DNA from: CAZCPB01 sp044223975
GTDB taxonomy: Bacteria; Planctomycetota; Phycisphaerae; Phycisphaerales; UBA1924
Direction: 5' to 3'
DNA: 64,000 bases
NCBI GenBank assembly: GCA_044223975.1
Contig: JBGALI010000002.1
Location: 310,001 to 374,000, forward strand
Shown piece after piece: positions 9,722-18,285 of this stretch; the stretch's first letter is position 1; every line of letters starts with the position of its first letter. The notes under the pieces are model-generated. The model was not told the DNA's origin. It saw only the letters and a list, made by a program, of their open reading frames with translations, and did no database searches. The position numbers and the translations under genes are program-made.

Positions 9722-12700
9722 TCAGCACCCCGCCTCGAACGCGGCCGTGAACCCGTCGAAGTCGTCCCCGTTCACGAACCCGTTGTGATCAAAGTCCGCC
9801 AGGATCGTTCCGTAGTAGAACTCGATCACGAACGCGTCGAAGTCGTCGCCGTTCACAAACCCGTTCTGGTCGTAGTCGGACGGGCACAAGGACGAGTTGG
9901 CCACCGTGGTCACCGTCGTCAGCGTCCGCGGCCCGCTCCCCACCGTGATGAGGTCGGGGCGCGAGTCGGGGTCCACCAGCCCCGTCAGCACGATCTGCGG
10001 CGTCGGCGTCGAGACCTCGCTCGGCGACGCCAGCGTCAGGTTGTTGTCGGATGGGTCGGTGTCGTTGCGGAAGACCTTCACCACCGGCGTGCTCGAGTCG
10101 TTGTCGGCCACCACCGCGATGTCCAAGTCGCCGTCGAGGTCAAGGTCGGCGCGCGCGAACGACCGGGGCGAATCGCCCACGGGGATCGGCGCGCCATCCA
10201 GGAAGCTCCCCGCGCCGTCGCAGATGAACAGGGTCATCGTGCCGTCGGAGTTGAGCGTGGCCGCGTCGGAGCTGCCGTCGAGGTTGAAATCGCCGGTGAT
10301 CACCTGGAACGGGCCTTCTCCGCTGGTCTTGTTGATGGGGGCGTTGAAGCCCGAGCCGTTGTTGACCAGGAACGACATGGTCCCCGCGCTCTCGTTCGAG
10401 GTGACCAGCGACTGGCTCCCGCCCTTGGAGTTGTCGGGGTCCCACGGGTCGACGTCGGTGGGGCCGGTGTCGGTCGGGAACTGCGTCTGGGCGCCCATCG
10501 AGATGGTCGAGTTGCTCGAGCCGAGGAGGAGCGACACGGTGTTGGAGCCAAAGTTGGCCGCCGCGATGTCGGCATCGCCGTCGCCGTCGATGTCGAGCGC
10601 GCACAGCCCCATGGGCGCCGTGCCCACCGCCGGAGTCGCGGCAACGAACCACACCCCCGCGCCGGTGCGCGAGTAGATCGTCAGCGTGTTGCTGCCCGCG
10701 TTGGAGACGACGATGTCCTTGCCGTTGGCGTTGGGGTTGGCGGGGTCGAGATCGGCGATCGCGACGCCCCGCGGATCGATGCCGACCGGCAGCTGCACCG
10801 TCTGGCTGAACGTCCCGTCGCCGTTGCCGATGAGGACGAAGACAAACCCGTCGCTGGTCGTCACGGCAAGATCATCAAGCCCGTCGCCGCTGAGATCCCC
10901 ACGGTCGGCCGCCGTCACCACGGCGTTCACGCTCGAGTTGGCCGAGTCGCCGAAGTTCGGCGTGTTGAACAGCGACTGCACGTTGAGCGTGACGCTGCCG
11001 CCCACCTCGGGGTACGTGACCCGGTAGAAGCGCCCGTCGGGCAGCGCGGGGAGCAGCGCGGCATGGAACCGCGAGGACGCGGGCGCGAACGAACCCGCCG
11101 TGATGATCGGGAGCGAGAGCGTGTTGCCGCCGCCCGGGAGCGACCCGGCGGATTCCACGATGAGCGCGCCCTTGAGCCCCAGCTCGCCCGAGACCACCAG
11201 CGCATCGTGCGGTCCGGCGTCGTCGCCGCGCACCCGCACGCGCACCGTCGGCAGATCCTGCAACACCGTGTCGTCCATCGACACTTTGCTCATGTTCAGC
11301 GTGAGCGTGCCGTAGGTGGCGGGCGTGTCACCGCTGGGGCTAATCTCGCCGCGCACCATAACCCCCGGCGATAGCGATGTGCTGGTGATCGTCCCGTGCC
11401 CCGAGATCACGCCGCTGGTGTTGAGGCGGATCGTCGTCGTGCCCATGTTCACCGCGCCGCCCTTGAGCACCAGCCGCCCCGTGCGCGGCGCGGCAGGAGT
11501 GTCCGACCCGATCAGCATCGTCAGCGAGGAGAACGTGCAGCCGGCGCCCACCTCCACCAGTCCGTCGGCAGTCGCAAGCGGGCTGTAGCCGATGTACACC
11601 GGCGCGGTCGCGGCGAACGACCCGCCGTTGGAGAGCACGATCGTCCCCGCCCCCTGGTACCCCACCTGCGTGAAGCCCGCGGTCCACGCCGAGCCGGCGC
11701 CGTCGACCGTGACCGTGCCGTCCCCGGCCGGCGACGCCAGGCCGATGCTCCCCGCGCCGCTCATCGTCGCGCCGCCCTGCACGAGAATCGAGCCCGTTCC
11801 CGCCGTCCCCACGAACACGCCCGAGGGGCACTGCAGCACCGTGCCCGCGCCCGAGGCCGTGACCTGCCCCGAGCCCGTGGCGCTGGCGCCCACCGTGAGG
11901 CTGGTGCACTCCAGGCGCCCGCCCGCGCCCACCGTAACAATGCCCGTGGAACCGTTGCCGACCTTGGCGGTCGACGACATTGTGGCGCGGCTGTTGGTCC
12001 CCGTGATGTTCACCTGGCCCGTCCCCGCCGAGCCGGAGCCGACGACCATCGTGGCCGAGGTGAGCACTCCCGCGGAGTTGATCGTGAGCGTGCCGTTGCC
12101 GCCGTTGCCGACGGTGGTCGCTGTGGTGACGCCCGCCGTGGTGCCCGCGCCGCTGAGCGTGACAAGCCCCGAGCCGACCGCGCTGGCGCCGATGGTGAGC
12201 ACGTTGGCCGTCAACGCGCCGGTGGCGCTGACGGAGACGGTGCCCGTGCCGCCGTTGCCGACCGTGGCGGTGCCCGTGGTGTTGGCGGTGGCCCCACTCC
12301 CGATGATATTGAATTGGCCCGACCCCACGGCGTTCTGACCGATGTTCAGCGTCCCGGCGGTGAACGAGCCCGCCGCGTTGACGGTCACAGTGCCGGTCCC
12401 GCCGTTGCCGATCGTGGTGCTGGTGGTGGTCGCGGTGCTCCCGCCGCCACCCACCGTGAGCAGGCCCGAGCCCGCCGCGTTCAGCCCGACGACCAGCGTG
12501 GAGGTGGTGAACACACCGCCGGACGCGACGCTCACCGTGCCGGTGCCGCCGCTGCCGAGGTTGATCTGACCGAAGTCTCCGGTGCTGCCCGAGTCGGTGA
12601 CCGTGAGCGCTCCGGTTCCCGCGGCCGAGGTCCCGACCGTCACCGTGCCGCCGTTGAGATCGCCGCCGTTCTCGACCGAAACAGTCCCCGCGCCGCTGCC

Positions 12701-13249
12701 GCCGATGGTCATGGGCCCCAGGTCCGCCCGGCCGCCGCCCCGCACGATGAACGACGCGACAGGGCCGGGCCCGGTCCCGATCATCGCGTCCGAGCCGGTG
12801 AGCCGGTCGGAATCGAACGCGGTGGTGTTCACGATCTTGAGCGTGCCGGCGTAATCGGTTCCGGAGATGTTCTTCTGGCCGACCACGAGGCTGGCGCTGG
12901 TTGGAAAATTGCCCTGCAGCGTGAGGTTCTCGCTGCCCGGGCCGAGGTCGATCGTGACCGTGTTGGTCTGAACAAAGAGCGCTTTACATTGTGAGTTGAA
13001 CAGACTGCCGTTCATGTTCGCCGTGAACGTCAGGGCCGTGCCGCCGGCGCGCTCGTCGAGGTACACCACCTGGCTGGAGGTGGGGAACTGCCCGCCCTGC
13101 CAGCTGGTGCTCGATGACCAGTTGCCGCCCGTGGGCTTGATCCACACCGCATCGGCCAGCGCCCGGCTCGTGCCGGAGCACAGAACCAGGGCGCCGATCG
13201 CCATTCCCGCGGCACGTCCTCGACCAACCCGCTGTTGTGTGCCCACCAT
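9722..13249 (-). CDS. Secreted beta-solenoid/FG-GAP repeat protein with GC-type dockerin (copy 2)
   Basis: A 1175-residue paralogue of the 6733-9567 protein. The signal peptide is residues 1-33. The distinctive part is about residues 180-505: seven or so tandem repeats of about 50 residues (150 bases), each starting VGNGGTGTV and containing an IGxxAxGSG strand, which suggests a right-handed beta solenoid. This is followed by the linker with LPIITAGSF, the FG-GAP repeats (GDLSGDGLDDLAV, ADLDLDGDLDIAV) and a dockerin at about 1122-1175 ending EAGC. ATG 13249 was chosen because GAGGG lies shortly upstream and the signal peptide begins there. The open frame extends further upstream, but that would run through the DUF456 gene. 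Function is probably structural or adhesive at the cell surface. Confidence 0.85.
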   Translation of the reverse strand: MVGTQQRVGRGRAAGMAIGALVLCSGTSRALADAVWIKPTGGNWSSSTSWQGGQFPTSSQVVYLDERAGGTALTFTANMNGSLFNSQCKALFVQTNTVTIDLGPGSENLTLQGNFPTSASLVVGQKNISGTDYAGTLKIVNTTAFDSDRLTGSDAMIGTGPGPVASFIVRGGGRADLGPMTIGGSGAGTVSVENGGDLNGGTVTVGTSAAGTGALTVTDSGSTGDFGQINLGSGGTGTVSVASGGVFTTSTLVVGLNAAGSGLLTVGGGGSTATTTSTTIGNGGTGTVTVNAAGSFTAGTLNIGQNAVGSGQFNIIGSGATANTTGTATVGNGGTGTVSVSATGALTANVLTIGASAVGSGLVTLSGAGTTAGVTTATTVGNGGNGTLTINSAGVLTSATMVVGSGSAGTGQVNITGTNSRATMSSTAKVGNGSTGIVTVGAGGRLECTSLTVGASATGSGQVTASGAGTVLQCPSGVFVGTAGTGSILVQGGATMSGAGSIGLASPAGDGTVTVDGAGSAWTAGFTQVGYQGAGTIVLSNGGSFAATAPVYIGYSPLATADGLVEVGAGCTFSSLTMLIGSDTPAAPRTGRLVLKGGAVNMGTTTIRLNTSGVISGHGTITSTSLSPGVMVRGEISPSGDTPATYGTLTLNMSKVSMDDTVLQDLPTVRVRVRGDDAGPHDALVVSGELGLKGALIVESAGSLPGGGNTLSLPIITAGSFAPASSRFHAALLPALPDGRFYRVTYPEVGGSVTLNVQSLFNTPNFGDSANSSVNAVVTAADRGDLSGDGLDDLAVTTSDGFVFVLIGNGDGTFSQTVQLPVGIDPRGVAIADLDPANPNANGKDIVVSNAGSNTLTIYSRTGAGVWFVAATPAVGTAPMGLCALDIDGDGDADIAAANFGSNTVSLLLGSSNSTISMGAQTQFPTDTGPTDVDPWDPDNSKGGSQSLVTSNESAGTMSFLVNNGSGFNAPINKTSGEGPFQVITGDFNLDGSSDAATLNSDGTMTLFICDGAGSFLDGAPIPVGDSPRSFARADLDLDGDLDIAVVADNDSSTPVVKVFRNDTDPSDNNLTLASPSEVSTPTPQIVLTGLVDPDSRPDLITVGSGPRTLTTVTTVANSSLCPSDYDQNGFVNGDDFDAFVIEFYYGTILADFDHNGFVNGDDFDGFTAAFEAGC
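11750..12710 (-). repeat. Approximately 150-base in-gene tandem repeats coding 50-residue solenoid units
   Basis: Six to seven imperfect units, each coding a block that starts V/I-GNGGTGTV and ends in a Thr/Ala-rich strand. The repeats are diverged at DNA level but regular in length. Confidence 0.7.
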
Positions 13250-13443
13250 ATGGCCCTCGGTATTCCCGTGGGGCCAAACGACCCCGAACCTGCAGTCTAC
13301 CAGACGCACCCCGATTCCCAAATGGGCGCGCCGCGTGTTTCCGCCGCCGGCGCGCCCCGAGTCCCCCCCGTCACTACTACAGGCGCATTCCGGGCTTGCG
13401 CGCCACCGCGCGACGCGAAGTTTCTCGATCAAGGCACATCTCT

Positions 13444-13953
13444 TCAGCGCACGAACGCCGCCACGCTCAGCAGCACGCCGATTGCGCCCGTGATCGCGGT
13501 CCTGATGATCGTCGCGGCAAACCGTCCCACCGCCGCGCCCGTTCCCACCTTCGCCGACGTCTCCCACGTCTGGTGCGTGTGCGTCCGCTCCATCAGCGCC
13601 GCGCCCACGCCCGCACCCACCACCGCGCCCAAAATCGTCCCGATCGGGAAGAGCAGCACCGCCGAGCCCGCGATCGCGCCGATGAGCGAGCCGATCACCC
13701 CGCCCCACGCGCCGCGCTTGGTACCCCCCGCCTTCTTCGCGCCCGCCGCCGACGCGGCGATCTCGAGGATCTCGCCGATCAGCCCCAGCCCCGCCGCGGC
13801 GCCGACCGTCCACCACGAGAACGTCCCCGGCTGCCACACGTTGCACCCGATCGCCGCGGCAACGATCACCCACGCGCCCGGCAACGTCAGCAGCGTGAGC
13901 GCCGCGCCCGCCAGCGAAACCACGATCATGATGGTGGCGACGGCCCAATACAC
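13444..13953 (-). CDS. DUF456-family integral membrane protein
   Basis: A 169-residue very hydrophobic protein with about four to five transmembrane segments. It has the DUF456 pattern LTLLTLPGAWVIV near the N terminus, a GEILEIAASAAGAKKAGGTKRGAWGGVIG loop region with Gly-zipper character, and repeated GAxxGA helices. Function in the family is unknown. The gene lies 194 bases upstream of the dockerin gene, in the same direction; the gap holds no clear terminator. Confidence 0.8.
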   Translation of the reverse strand: MYWAVATIMIVVSLAGAALTLLTLPGAWVIVAAAIGCNVWQPGTFSWWTVGAAAGLGLIGEILEIAASAAGAKKAGGTKRGAWGGVIGSLIGAIAGSAVLLFPIGTILGAVVGAGVGAALMERTHTHQTWETSAKVGTGAAVGRFAATIIRTAITGAIGVLLSVAAFVR

Positions 13954-14041
13954 GCCTGAAGGGTAGTTCGGAATCTGGGGCGTGCGGTTGCCGCCAGGAA
14001 CCTACAACGGCCTCCGTCGTGCCACCCCGCTCAGCCTGCCA

Positions 14042-14509
14042 TTAATCCGAATACGGCCGATAGACCCGGTGGAATGCCCACAGCAGGAAACTGAGCCCAA
14101 CCCCGATTGCAAGCGACGCCACGAGTGATCCAAGGCACGACCAGAATCTCCACGCCCTCGCGGAGTCCTCGCGGATTGTGTAGCCCCGACGCCGCATCCA
14201 CGACGCAGCGATGACTGCCAGAGTCCACCCGAGCACGCCGTCCACGACGGAGAGAACGGGGGCAACAAAGAACACGGTCCCCATTCGTTTCCATCCGTTT
14301 GCTTCCCACGGCATGCGCGCCGTGATGAAAACGACAGGGAGCACCGCGGCGAGAATGGGAACCAGTTGCAGTACGGCCCAGGCGCGACGAGAGAGCGGTC
14401 GCTCGGGCGTCCGCCCTGTCCCGCACTCAGGACACTTTGCCCAATCTCCCTCACAGCGAGGCAGCCCGGTGAGGTCGTAGCCGCACTGCGCACATTGCGG
14501 GTCCGGCAT
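14042..14509 (-). CDS. Zinc-ribbon membrane protein, function unknown
   Basis: 155 residues. The N terminus is a zinc ribbon with Cys6/Cys9 and Cys26/Cys29 (CAQCGYDLTGLP and CPECG), followed by three probable transmembrane helices (about 45-62, 82-105, 128-148). The CGYDLTGLP ribbon is common in planctomycete hypothetical membrane proteins. A second protein with the same ribbon, at its C terminus, is at 35298-35675. Start ATG 14509; no strong Shine-Dalgarno. A shared but unknown role is possible. Confidence 0.65.
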   Translation of the reverse strand: MPDPQCAQCGYDLTGLPRCEGDWAKCPECGTGRTPERPLSRRAWAVLQLVPILAAVLPVVFITARMPWEANGWKRMGTVFFVAPVLSVVDGVLGWTLAVIAASWMRRRGYTIREDSARAWRFWSCLGSLVASLAIGVGLSFLLWAFHRVYRPYSD

Positions 14510-14655
14510 AGGGAAATGTTACGCCTTCAGAGCGTGCCACGCGCCCGGCCGGAAACCATAACACAGGAGTTTCTCTCCAAACCCGTACTGAGCAGACTGA
14601 GATTTCCCAACGCACTTGCACGTCGCGCTGCCCTCACCGCGGGGCAATCTCGCCC

Positions 14656-15639
14656 TCACTCCCGGTCACTCTCCGCCAGCATCCGCACCAGCCCCATCGC
14701 CTCCTCCGCCCGCGCCGGCTTGGCAAGGTCGATCGGGATGTACGCGCCGCGCTCGTGGTCGCTGTTGAGCACGATCGCGCACGGCGGCACGAACCGCGCC
14801 CCGTTCTCGGCCTTCTCGTGGCCGAGAAGGAACAGCCCCACGCCCCAGCGCTCGGCGAGGTCCTCGAGCTGCTCGGCGTCGTAGCCGCGCCCCCACACCA
14901 TCAGGTGCGCCGAGCCGCGCCGCGGCTCGTAATCTGCGTCCACAAGATCGCGCTCCAGGATCCCCGGGTCGAACCGCGTCATGATCGCCGTCGAGGGAAC
15001 GCTGTGGGCGCACAGCGTGTCGCCCCCGCCGCGCGAGTGCACGCACCGCAGCGCCAGCGGCATGCTCCGCACGAACGTGTCGATGCTCGCGGCAACGCCG
15101 TCGGCGTCGCCGCCGAAGACGTACTCCAGCCCCATGTTGAACGCCTCGACCACGCGCACGCCGTCCTTCACAATCCCCGCGCCGGTGATCTGGGCCAGTT
15201 CGTGATTCGCCAGCAGCGTGTGCACGCGCTCGGGGAACCTCGCCTTGAGCGCCGCCACCCGCGCCAGCGCCCGGTAGCTGAAGTCCATCCCGTTGATCAG
15301 CCGGTCGGAGTGGATGAGTTCGTGAAGCACCAGGTGACGGAGTGACGGAGTAACGGAGTGACGGGGTGAAGAACCAGAGTCACCCGGACTCGACACTTCG
15401 TCGCTTCGTCGCTCCGTCGCTTCGTCACTTCCGCCGTCCCCCATCCCCGCGATCTCGACCAGGCGGGCAAAGTGCATTGGGTTGTCGTGGATGTCGCCGG
15501 TGGCGATCAGGGTGCCCGGCGGTTCGATGCGGTCGATCGAGCCGCGCCGGCACGACGCCTCGCGGTTGGCCCGTGCCCCCGCGAGGAACACCTCGCGCAC
15601 GGTGCCTGCATCCTGAAGATCAAGGGGCGGTGCGGTCAT
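14656..15639 (-). CDS. Calcineurin-like metallophosphoesterase with repeat-derived insert
   Basis: 327 residues. Metal-binding motifs of the family: GDIHDN (D and H ligands), LLANHE (variant of GNHE), CAHSVPS and LLGHEK (variant of GHT). These predict a dinuclear metal phosphatase or diesterase acting on an unknown phosphoester. Between GDIHDN and the helix HELIHSDRL the protein has about 35 low-complexity residues (SDEATERRSDEVSSPGDSG and on), encoded by two octamer arrays in opposite orientation. The insert keeps the frame open. ATG 15639 is preferred over an in-frame GTG at 15660. The protein is cytoplasmic, with no signal peptide. Confidence 0.8.
   Translation of the reverse strand: MTAPPLDLQDAGTVREVFLAGARANREASCRRGSIDRIEPPGTLIATGDIHDNPMHFARLVEIAGMGDGGSDEATERRSDEVSSPGDSGSSPRHSVTPSLRHLVLHELIHSDRLINGMDFSYRALARVAALKARFPERVHTLLANHELAQITGAGIVKDGVRVVEAFNMGLEYVFGGDADGVAASIDTFVRSMPLALRCVHSRGGGDTLCAHSVPSTAIMTRFDPGILERDLVDADYEPRRGSAHLMVWGRGYDAEQLEDLAERWGVGLFLLGHEKAENGARFVPPCAIVLNSDHERGAYIPIDLAKPARAEEAMGLVRMLAESDRE
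15334..15370 (-). repeat. Octanucleotide array, left arm of inverted pair inside the phosphoesterase gene
   Basis: On the plus strand the units read GTGACGGA, GTGACGGA, GTAACGGA, GTGACGGG. The reverse complement is the ACTCCGTC unit found at 6703. It is inverted relative to the array at 15395-15430. Confidence 0.8.
15395..15430 (+). repeat. Octanucleotide array, right arm of inverted pair inside the phosphoesterase gene
   Basis: Units ACTTCGTC, GCTTCGTC, GCTCCGTC, GCTTCGTC, ACTTCCGC. Together with 15334-15370 it can fold into a long imperfect hairpin with a loop of about 25 bases. Confidence 0.8.
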
Positions 15640-15734
15640 GCGAAGGGGGCAGCCCGGCACCCCGGCTCGGAGGCGCGCAGAAGCAAGGTCCGGGAGCAGC
15701 GCCGCACGCAGAGCCGTCGTGCCCCCGCGCCCGC

Positions 15735-15798
15735 GTGCCTGTACTTCTGCACTTGGTGCCTCCGTGCCTTCGTGCCTGGTTGCCTGCTGCCCGTCACT
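15735..15798 (+). repeat. Octanucleotide tandem array at 3' end of the kinase gene
   Basis: Eight-base periodicity over eight units: GTGCCTGT, ACTTCTGC, ACTTGGTG, CCTCCGTG, CCTTCGTG, CCTGGTTG, CCTGCTGC, CCGTCACT. The last unit contains the kinase stop codon (TGA on the minus strand at 15794-15796). Confidence 0.65.
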
Positions 15799-16708
15799 CG
15801 ACCGCCGAATCGGTCGCGCTGAACGACGATTCGCCGTTCTTGCGGACCGTCTCGGCGCGGAGCAGGCCCAGAATGAGGCTGAGCCGGTCGACGACCACCG
15901 TCATGTCGGCGGGCCGCTTCTCGGGGTCGACCTCGACGCACTGCATGATCAGCTCGTTGAGGCGGGCCGGGATCCGCGGGTTGATCTCGATCGCCGGCGT
16001 CGGCCGTTCGATGAGGTTGTCGTCCAGCGAGCCGACCAGCGAATCGCCCCGGGCGAGCGCCGTGGGGATGAACTTCCGCGTCAGCACCCAGTACATCGTC
16101 GCGCCCAGGTTGTACACGTCGGTCTGCGGCGTGATCGGCCGGCGGTGCACCTGCTCGGGGGCGATGTAGTCGGGCGTGCCCTGGATCCGCGGCTTGACCG
16201 TCCCGATCTCGCATGACTGCCCCAGGTCGATGATCTTCGCCACGCCCTTGTCGGTCACGATGATGTTGTTGGGCTTCATGTCCGCGTGGACGTAGCCCTT
16301 CTCGTGCATGTGCCCCAGGGCCTGGGCGATCTGCAGGAACACGTTGACCGCCCACTCGAAGGTCGGCGGCTTGAGGTGGTCGAGCGTGCCGCCGTCCACC
16401 AGTTCCATGACCAGATACAACTCCTTCAAGGTCAGGATCCGCTGGGTCTTCTTGATGAGCTTGTCGATCCGGCGGATGCCGGGATGCCGGAACTGCTGCG
16501 CGACCTTGTACTCGTACTCGGCCTGATCCAGGAAACGCGCGTCCTTGGCCCCGTGCTGGCGCTCGACGTGCTTCAGGGCCCAGACCTGCTTGGTCTTGGG
16601 GTCCTGCACCAAGTAGATCACCGAGGCCGCCCCCCGACCCAGTTCGGAGAGGACCTTGTATCCCTCGATCGTGTCCCCGGCCTTGATGGCGACTGTTTGC
16701 CCTGTCAT
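15794..16708 (-). CDS. Ser/Thr protein kinase, cytoplasmic, variant HAD/DLG motifs
   Basis: A 304-residue Hanks-type kinase with a complete catalytic domain. Gly loop GRGAASV (25-31); Lys46 in ALKHVE; catalytic loop HADMKPNN (141-148), with Asp143 and Lys145 kept but Ala in place of the Arg of HRD; metal loop DLG (161-163) in place of DFG; APE at 183-185. The missing HRD Arg suggests that activity does not depend on activation-loop phosphorylation. There is no transmembrane segment or sensor domain, unlike most planctomycete kinases. The substrate is unknown. The 3' end overlaps an octamer array. Confidence 0.9.
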   Translation of the reverse strand: MTGQTVAIKAGDTIEGYKVLSELGRGAASVIYLVQDPKTKQVWALKHVERQHGAKDARFLDQAEYEYKVAQQFRHPGIRRIDKLIKKTQRILTLKELYLVMELVDGGTLDHLKPPTFEWAVNVFLQIAQALGHMHEKGYVHADMKPNNIIVTDKGVAKIIDLGQSCEIGTVKPRIQGTPDYIAPEQVHRRPITPQTDVYNLGATMYWVLTRKFIPTALARGDSLVGSLDDNLIERPTPAIEINPRIPARLNELIMQCVEVDPEKRPADMTVVVDRLSLILGLLRAETVRKNGESSFSATDSAVE

Positions 16709-17005
16709 CCCTCGCGCTGCTCCGGCAAAGATTCGCCGTGCTGATCGTTGCCTGTTCCCTCAACCTCCGCAACCCGACATCCCGGGCACCAAATGCACGG
16801 GTCGACACCCGTCCGGGAGCAGAACATCCGTCCCCGCCCGCCCTCGGGAGGGCCCGTTCCAGCCCGTCCCAGAACGGGAAGGGCGCACCGGGACAGGCAG
16901 TATCGCCCGGATCGCCTCAAAGATCAACGCCCGACTCGCGTTGTATTGTCGAGGGAACCGGGTGTGTGCGGTATTTCGATTGAATCGCGCCCCGACCCCG
17001 ATGGT

Positions 17006-17629
17006 TTATCGGGCGCCGAGCTGTTCGCGGAAGTCAGCCGCGGGGAAGAGCATCCCCGGGTCGGCCACGTTCGCGACGTCGCTGTGCAGCACGATCCGCT
17101 CGCGGGGGATTTTGAACTCGCGGGCCAAGGCCCCCACCAGTTGGTTCAGCCGCCGAAGCTGGGTGGGGGTGAACTGCTGGCGCTCCCCGTTGCCGATCAT
17201 GCAGATGCCGATCGAGTGCAGGTTGTACCAGTCCGCGTCCTTGCCGGCCGCGTGGGCGCCCGGGAGCTGGTCCAGCCACCGGTACCCGACGTGGATTTCC
17301 CCGTCGTCGAGCCCGCGCCCGTTGCCGATCACAAAGTGGTACCCAAGGCCCTTGAGCCCCGCGTTGCGGGCCTGGGTCTCGAGGGTCTCGGGCGTGCCCG
17401 AGGCGCTCCCGGAGTGGTGGATCACGACCGAGAGCCAGCGCTGGCGGTCAAGGTCGGTCCGCGTGCGGAACACACCCTCGACCGATGACGGACCCGCGGG
17501 GGCCACCAGGGCCGGCAGCGACAGCCCGTCCATCCGTGCCGCGGCCTTGCCGTCGAGCGCGAACAGCAAGCCACCGACGCTGGTCATGGCGCCGAGCAGA
17601 GCCCCCCACACAAGCTTGGTCCGGTTCAT
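17006..17629 (-). CDS. N-acetylmuramoyl-L-alanine amidase-like (Amidase_2/PGRP) protein
   Basis: 207 residues with an N-terminal signal anchor or signal peptide (about 5-27), so the protein is periplasmic or membrane-tethered. The amidase fold shows the zinc His in VIHHSGSA (71-72), the core strand HSIGICMIGNG (138-148) and the second ligand His182 in VLHSDV, followed by ADPG. Such enzymes cut the amide between MurNAc and the peptide stem, or bind peptidoglycan as PGRPs do. The third typical ligand of the H-x-C/D pair is seen as Asp190 of ADPG. ATG 17629 is chosen; an upstream in-frame start would add 16 Arg/Pro-rich residues that do not fit a signal peptide. Confidence 0.82.
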   Translation of the reverse strand: MNRTKLVWGALLGAMTSVGGLLFALDGKAAARMDGLSLPALVAPAGPSSVEGVFRTRTDLDRQRWLSVVIHHSGSASGTPETLETQARNAGLKGLGYHFVIGNGRGLDDGEIHVGYRWLDQLPGAHAAGKDADWYNLHSIGICMIGNGERQQFTPTQLRRLNQLVGALAREFKIPRERIVLHSDVANVADPGMLFPAADFREQLGAR

Positions 17630-17850
17630 CGGAGCTGTTCCAGATGGACCCCGCGTGCCTGGCCGCCGCTCCCGCACGCCGATCCGTCATTCCGGCTATC
17701 ACAATCGTCAGAAACGCTCCCGCGCGCTCAAAGTGAGATCATAACTCCTTTTGACGTTGCACCCGCAGCCCCGTCACAGGCCGCACGCACGGTACCGCTT
17801 TCCCCCTGATTTGTCGAGATTCGCGCGCCCGCCCTGCACGCGCCGCGGTC

Positions 17851-18060
17851 TCACTGCTTGGTCGTCAACCGGCCCCGAAGGTTCGGATGCCGGCGCCCGA
17901 ACTCGTCCTCGACGTACGCTGGCGGGTTCTGCCCGCGGATGGCGTCGTAGCGCTCGTACTGGCTCCGCGCCGAATCGGGCGCGAACAGCGGCTTCTCGCA
18001 CGCCCCCGCCGCGACGCTCGCCGCCGCAATCAGGACCACGCGCCGGGCGCGGACAAACAA
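17851..18060 (-). CDS. Possible small lipoprotein
   Basis: 69 residues starting at TTG 18060: a short basic segment (FVRARR), a hydrophobic stretch and a lipobox-like AAGAC (Cys at about residue 20), then a hydrophilic tail (EKPLFAPDSARSQYERYD and on). This layout fits a small secreted lipoprotein, but the start lacks a good Shine-Dalgarno and a GTG at 18039 is possible. No recognisable domain. It lies just beyond the terminator of the large beta-helix gene, so it would need its own promoter. Confidence 0.4.
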   Translation of the reverse strand: MFVRARRVVLIAAASVAAGACEKPLFAPDSARSQYERYDAIRGQNPPAYVEDEFGRRHPNLRGRLTTKQ

Positions 18061-18092
18061 CAGGTTGTGGTGACTCAATCCAGTGCGCACAA

Positions 18093-18122
18093 AAACAGTG
18101 TACCGCCCCAGGATCGGGGCGG
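18093..18122 (-). terminator. Probable terminator downstream of the beta-helix/FG-GAP gene
   Basis: CCGCCCC (18103-18109) pairs with GGGGCGG (18116-18122) across a short loop. On the minus strand the stem is followed by TACACTGTTTTTG. It lies about 165 bases after the stop codon at 18286, so the 3' untranslated region would be long. Confidence 0.55.
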
Positions 18123-18285
18123 CACACCGGAGAAGAGAGGAGGACTTTCGGGTCAGGGCGATCGTGTGTTTCCAGCAATACATACGGGCCAAAATGGCGC
18201 AAGGTTCGCGCTGCGATCTTGGGGTTTCCGGACCGGCCGCGCGCCCGTTCCGCCGCGTTTGTGCCGCGTTCGGTACGCCCGGGGT

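Noticed and set aside
11396..12994. 532-residue plus-strand open frame opposite the solenoid repeats
   Set aside because: Its repetitive look comes from the coding repeats on the other strand.
13250..13948. Upstream extension of the 9722 dockerin gene to a 1408-residue protein
   Set aside because: The extension overlaps the DUF456 gene in another frame and lacks similarity; a good signal peptide begins at 13249.
16709..17005. Possible terminator between amidase and kinase genes (CCCGTTC...GAACGGG)
   Set aside because: The stem is short and there is no U-tract in either direction.
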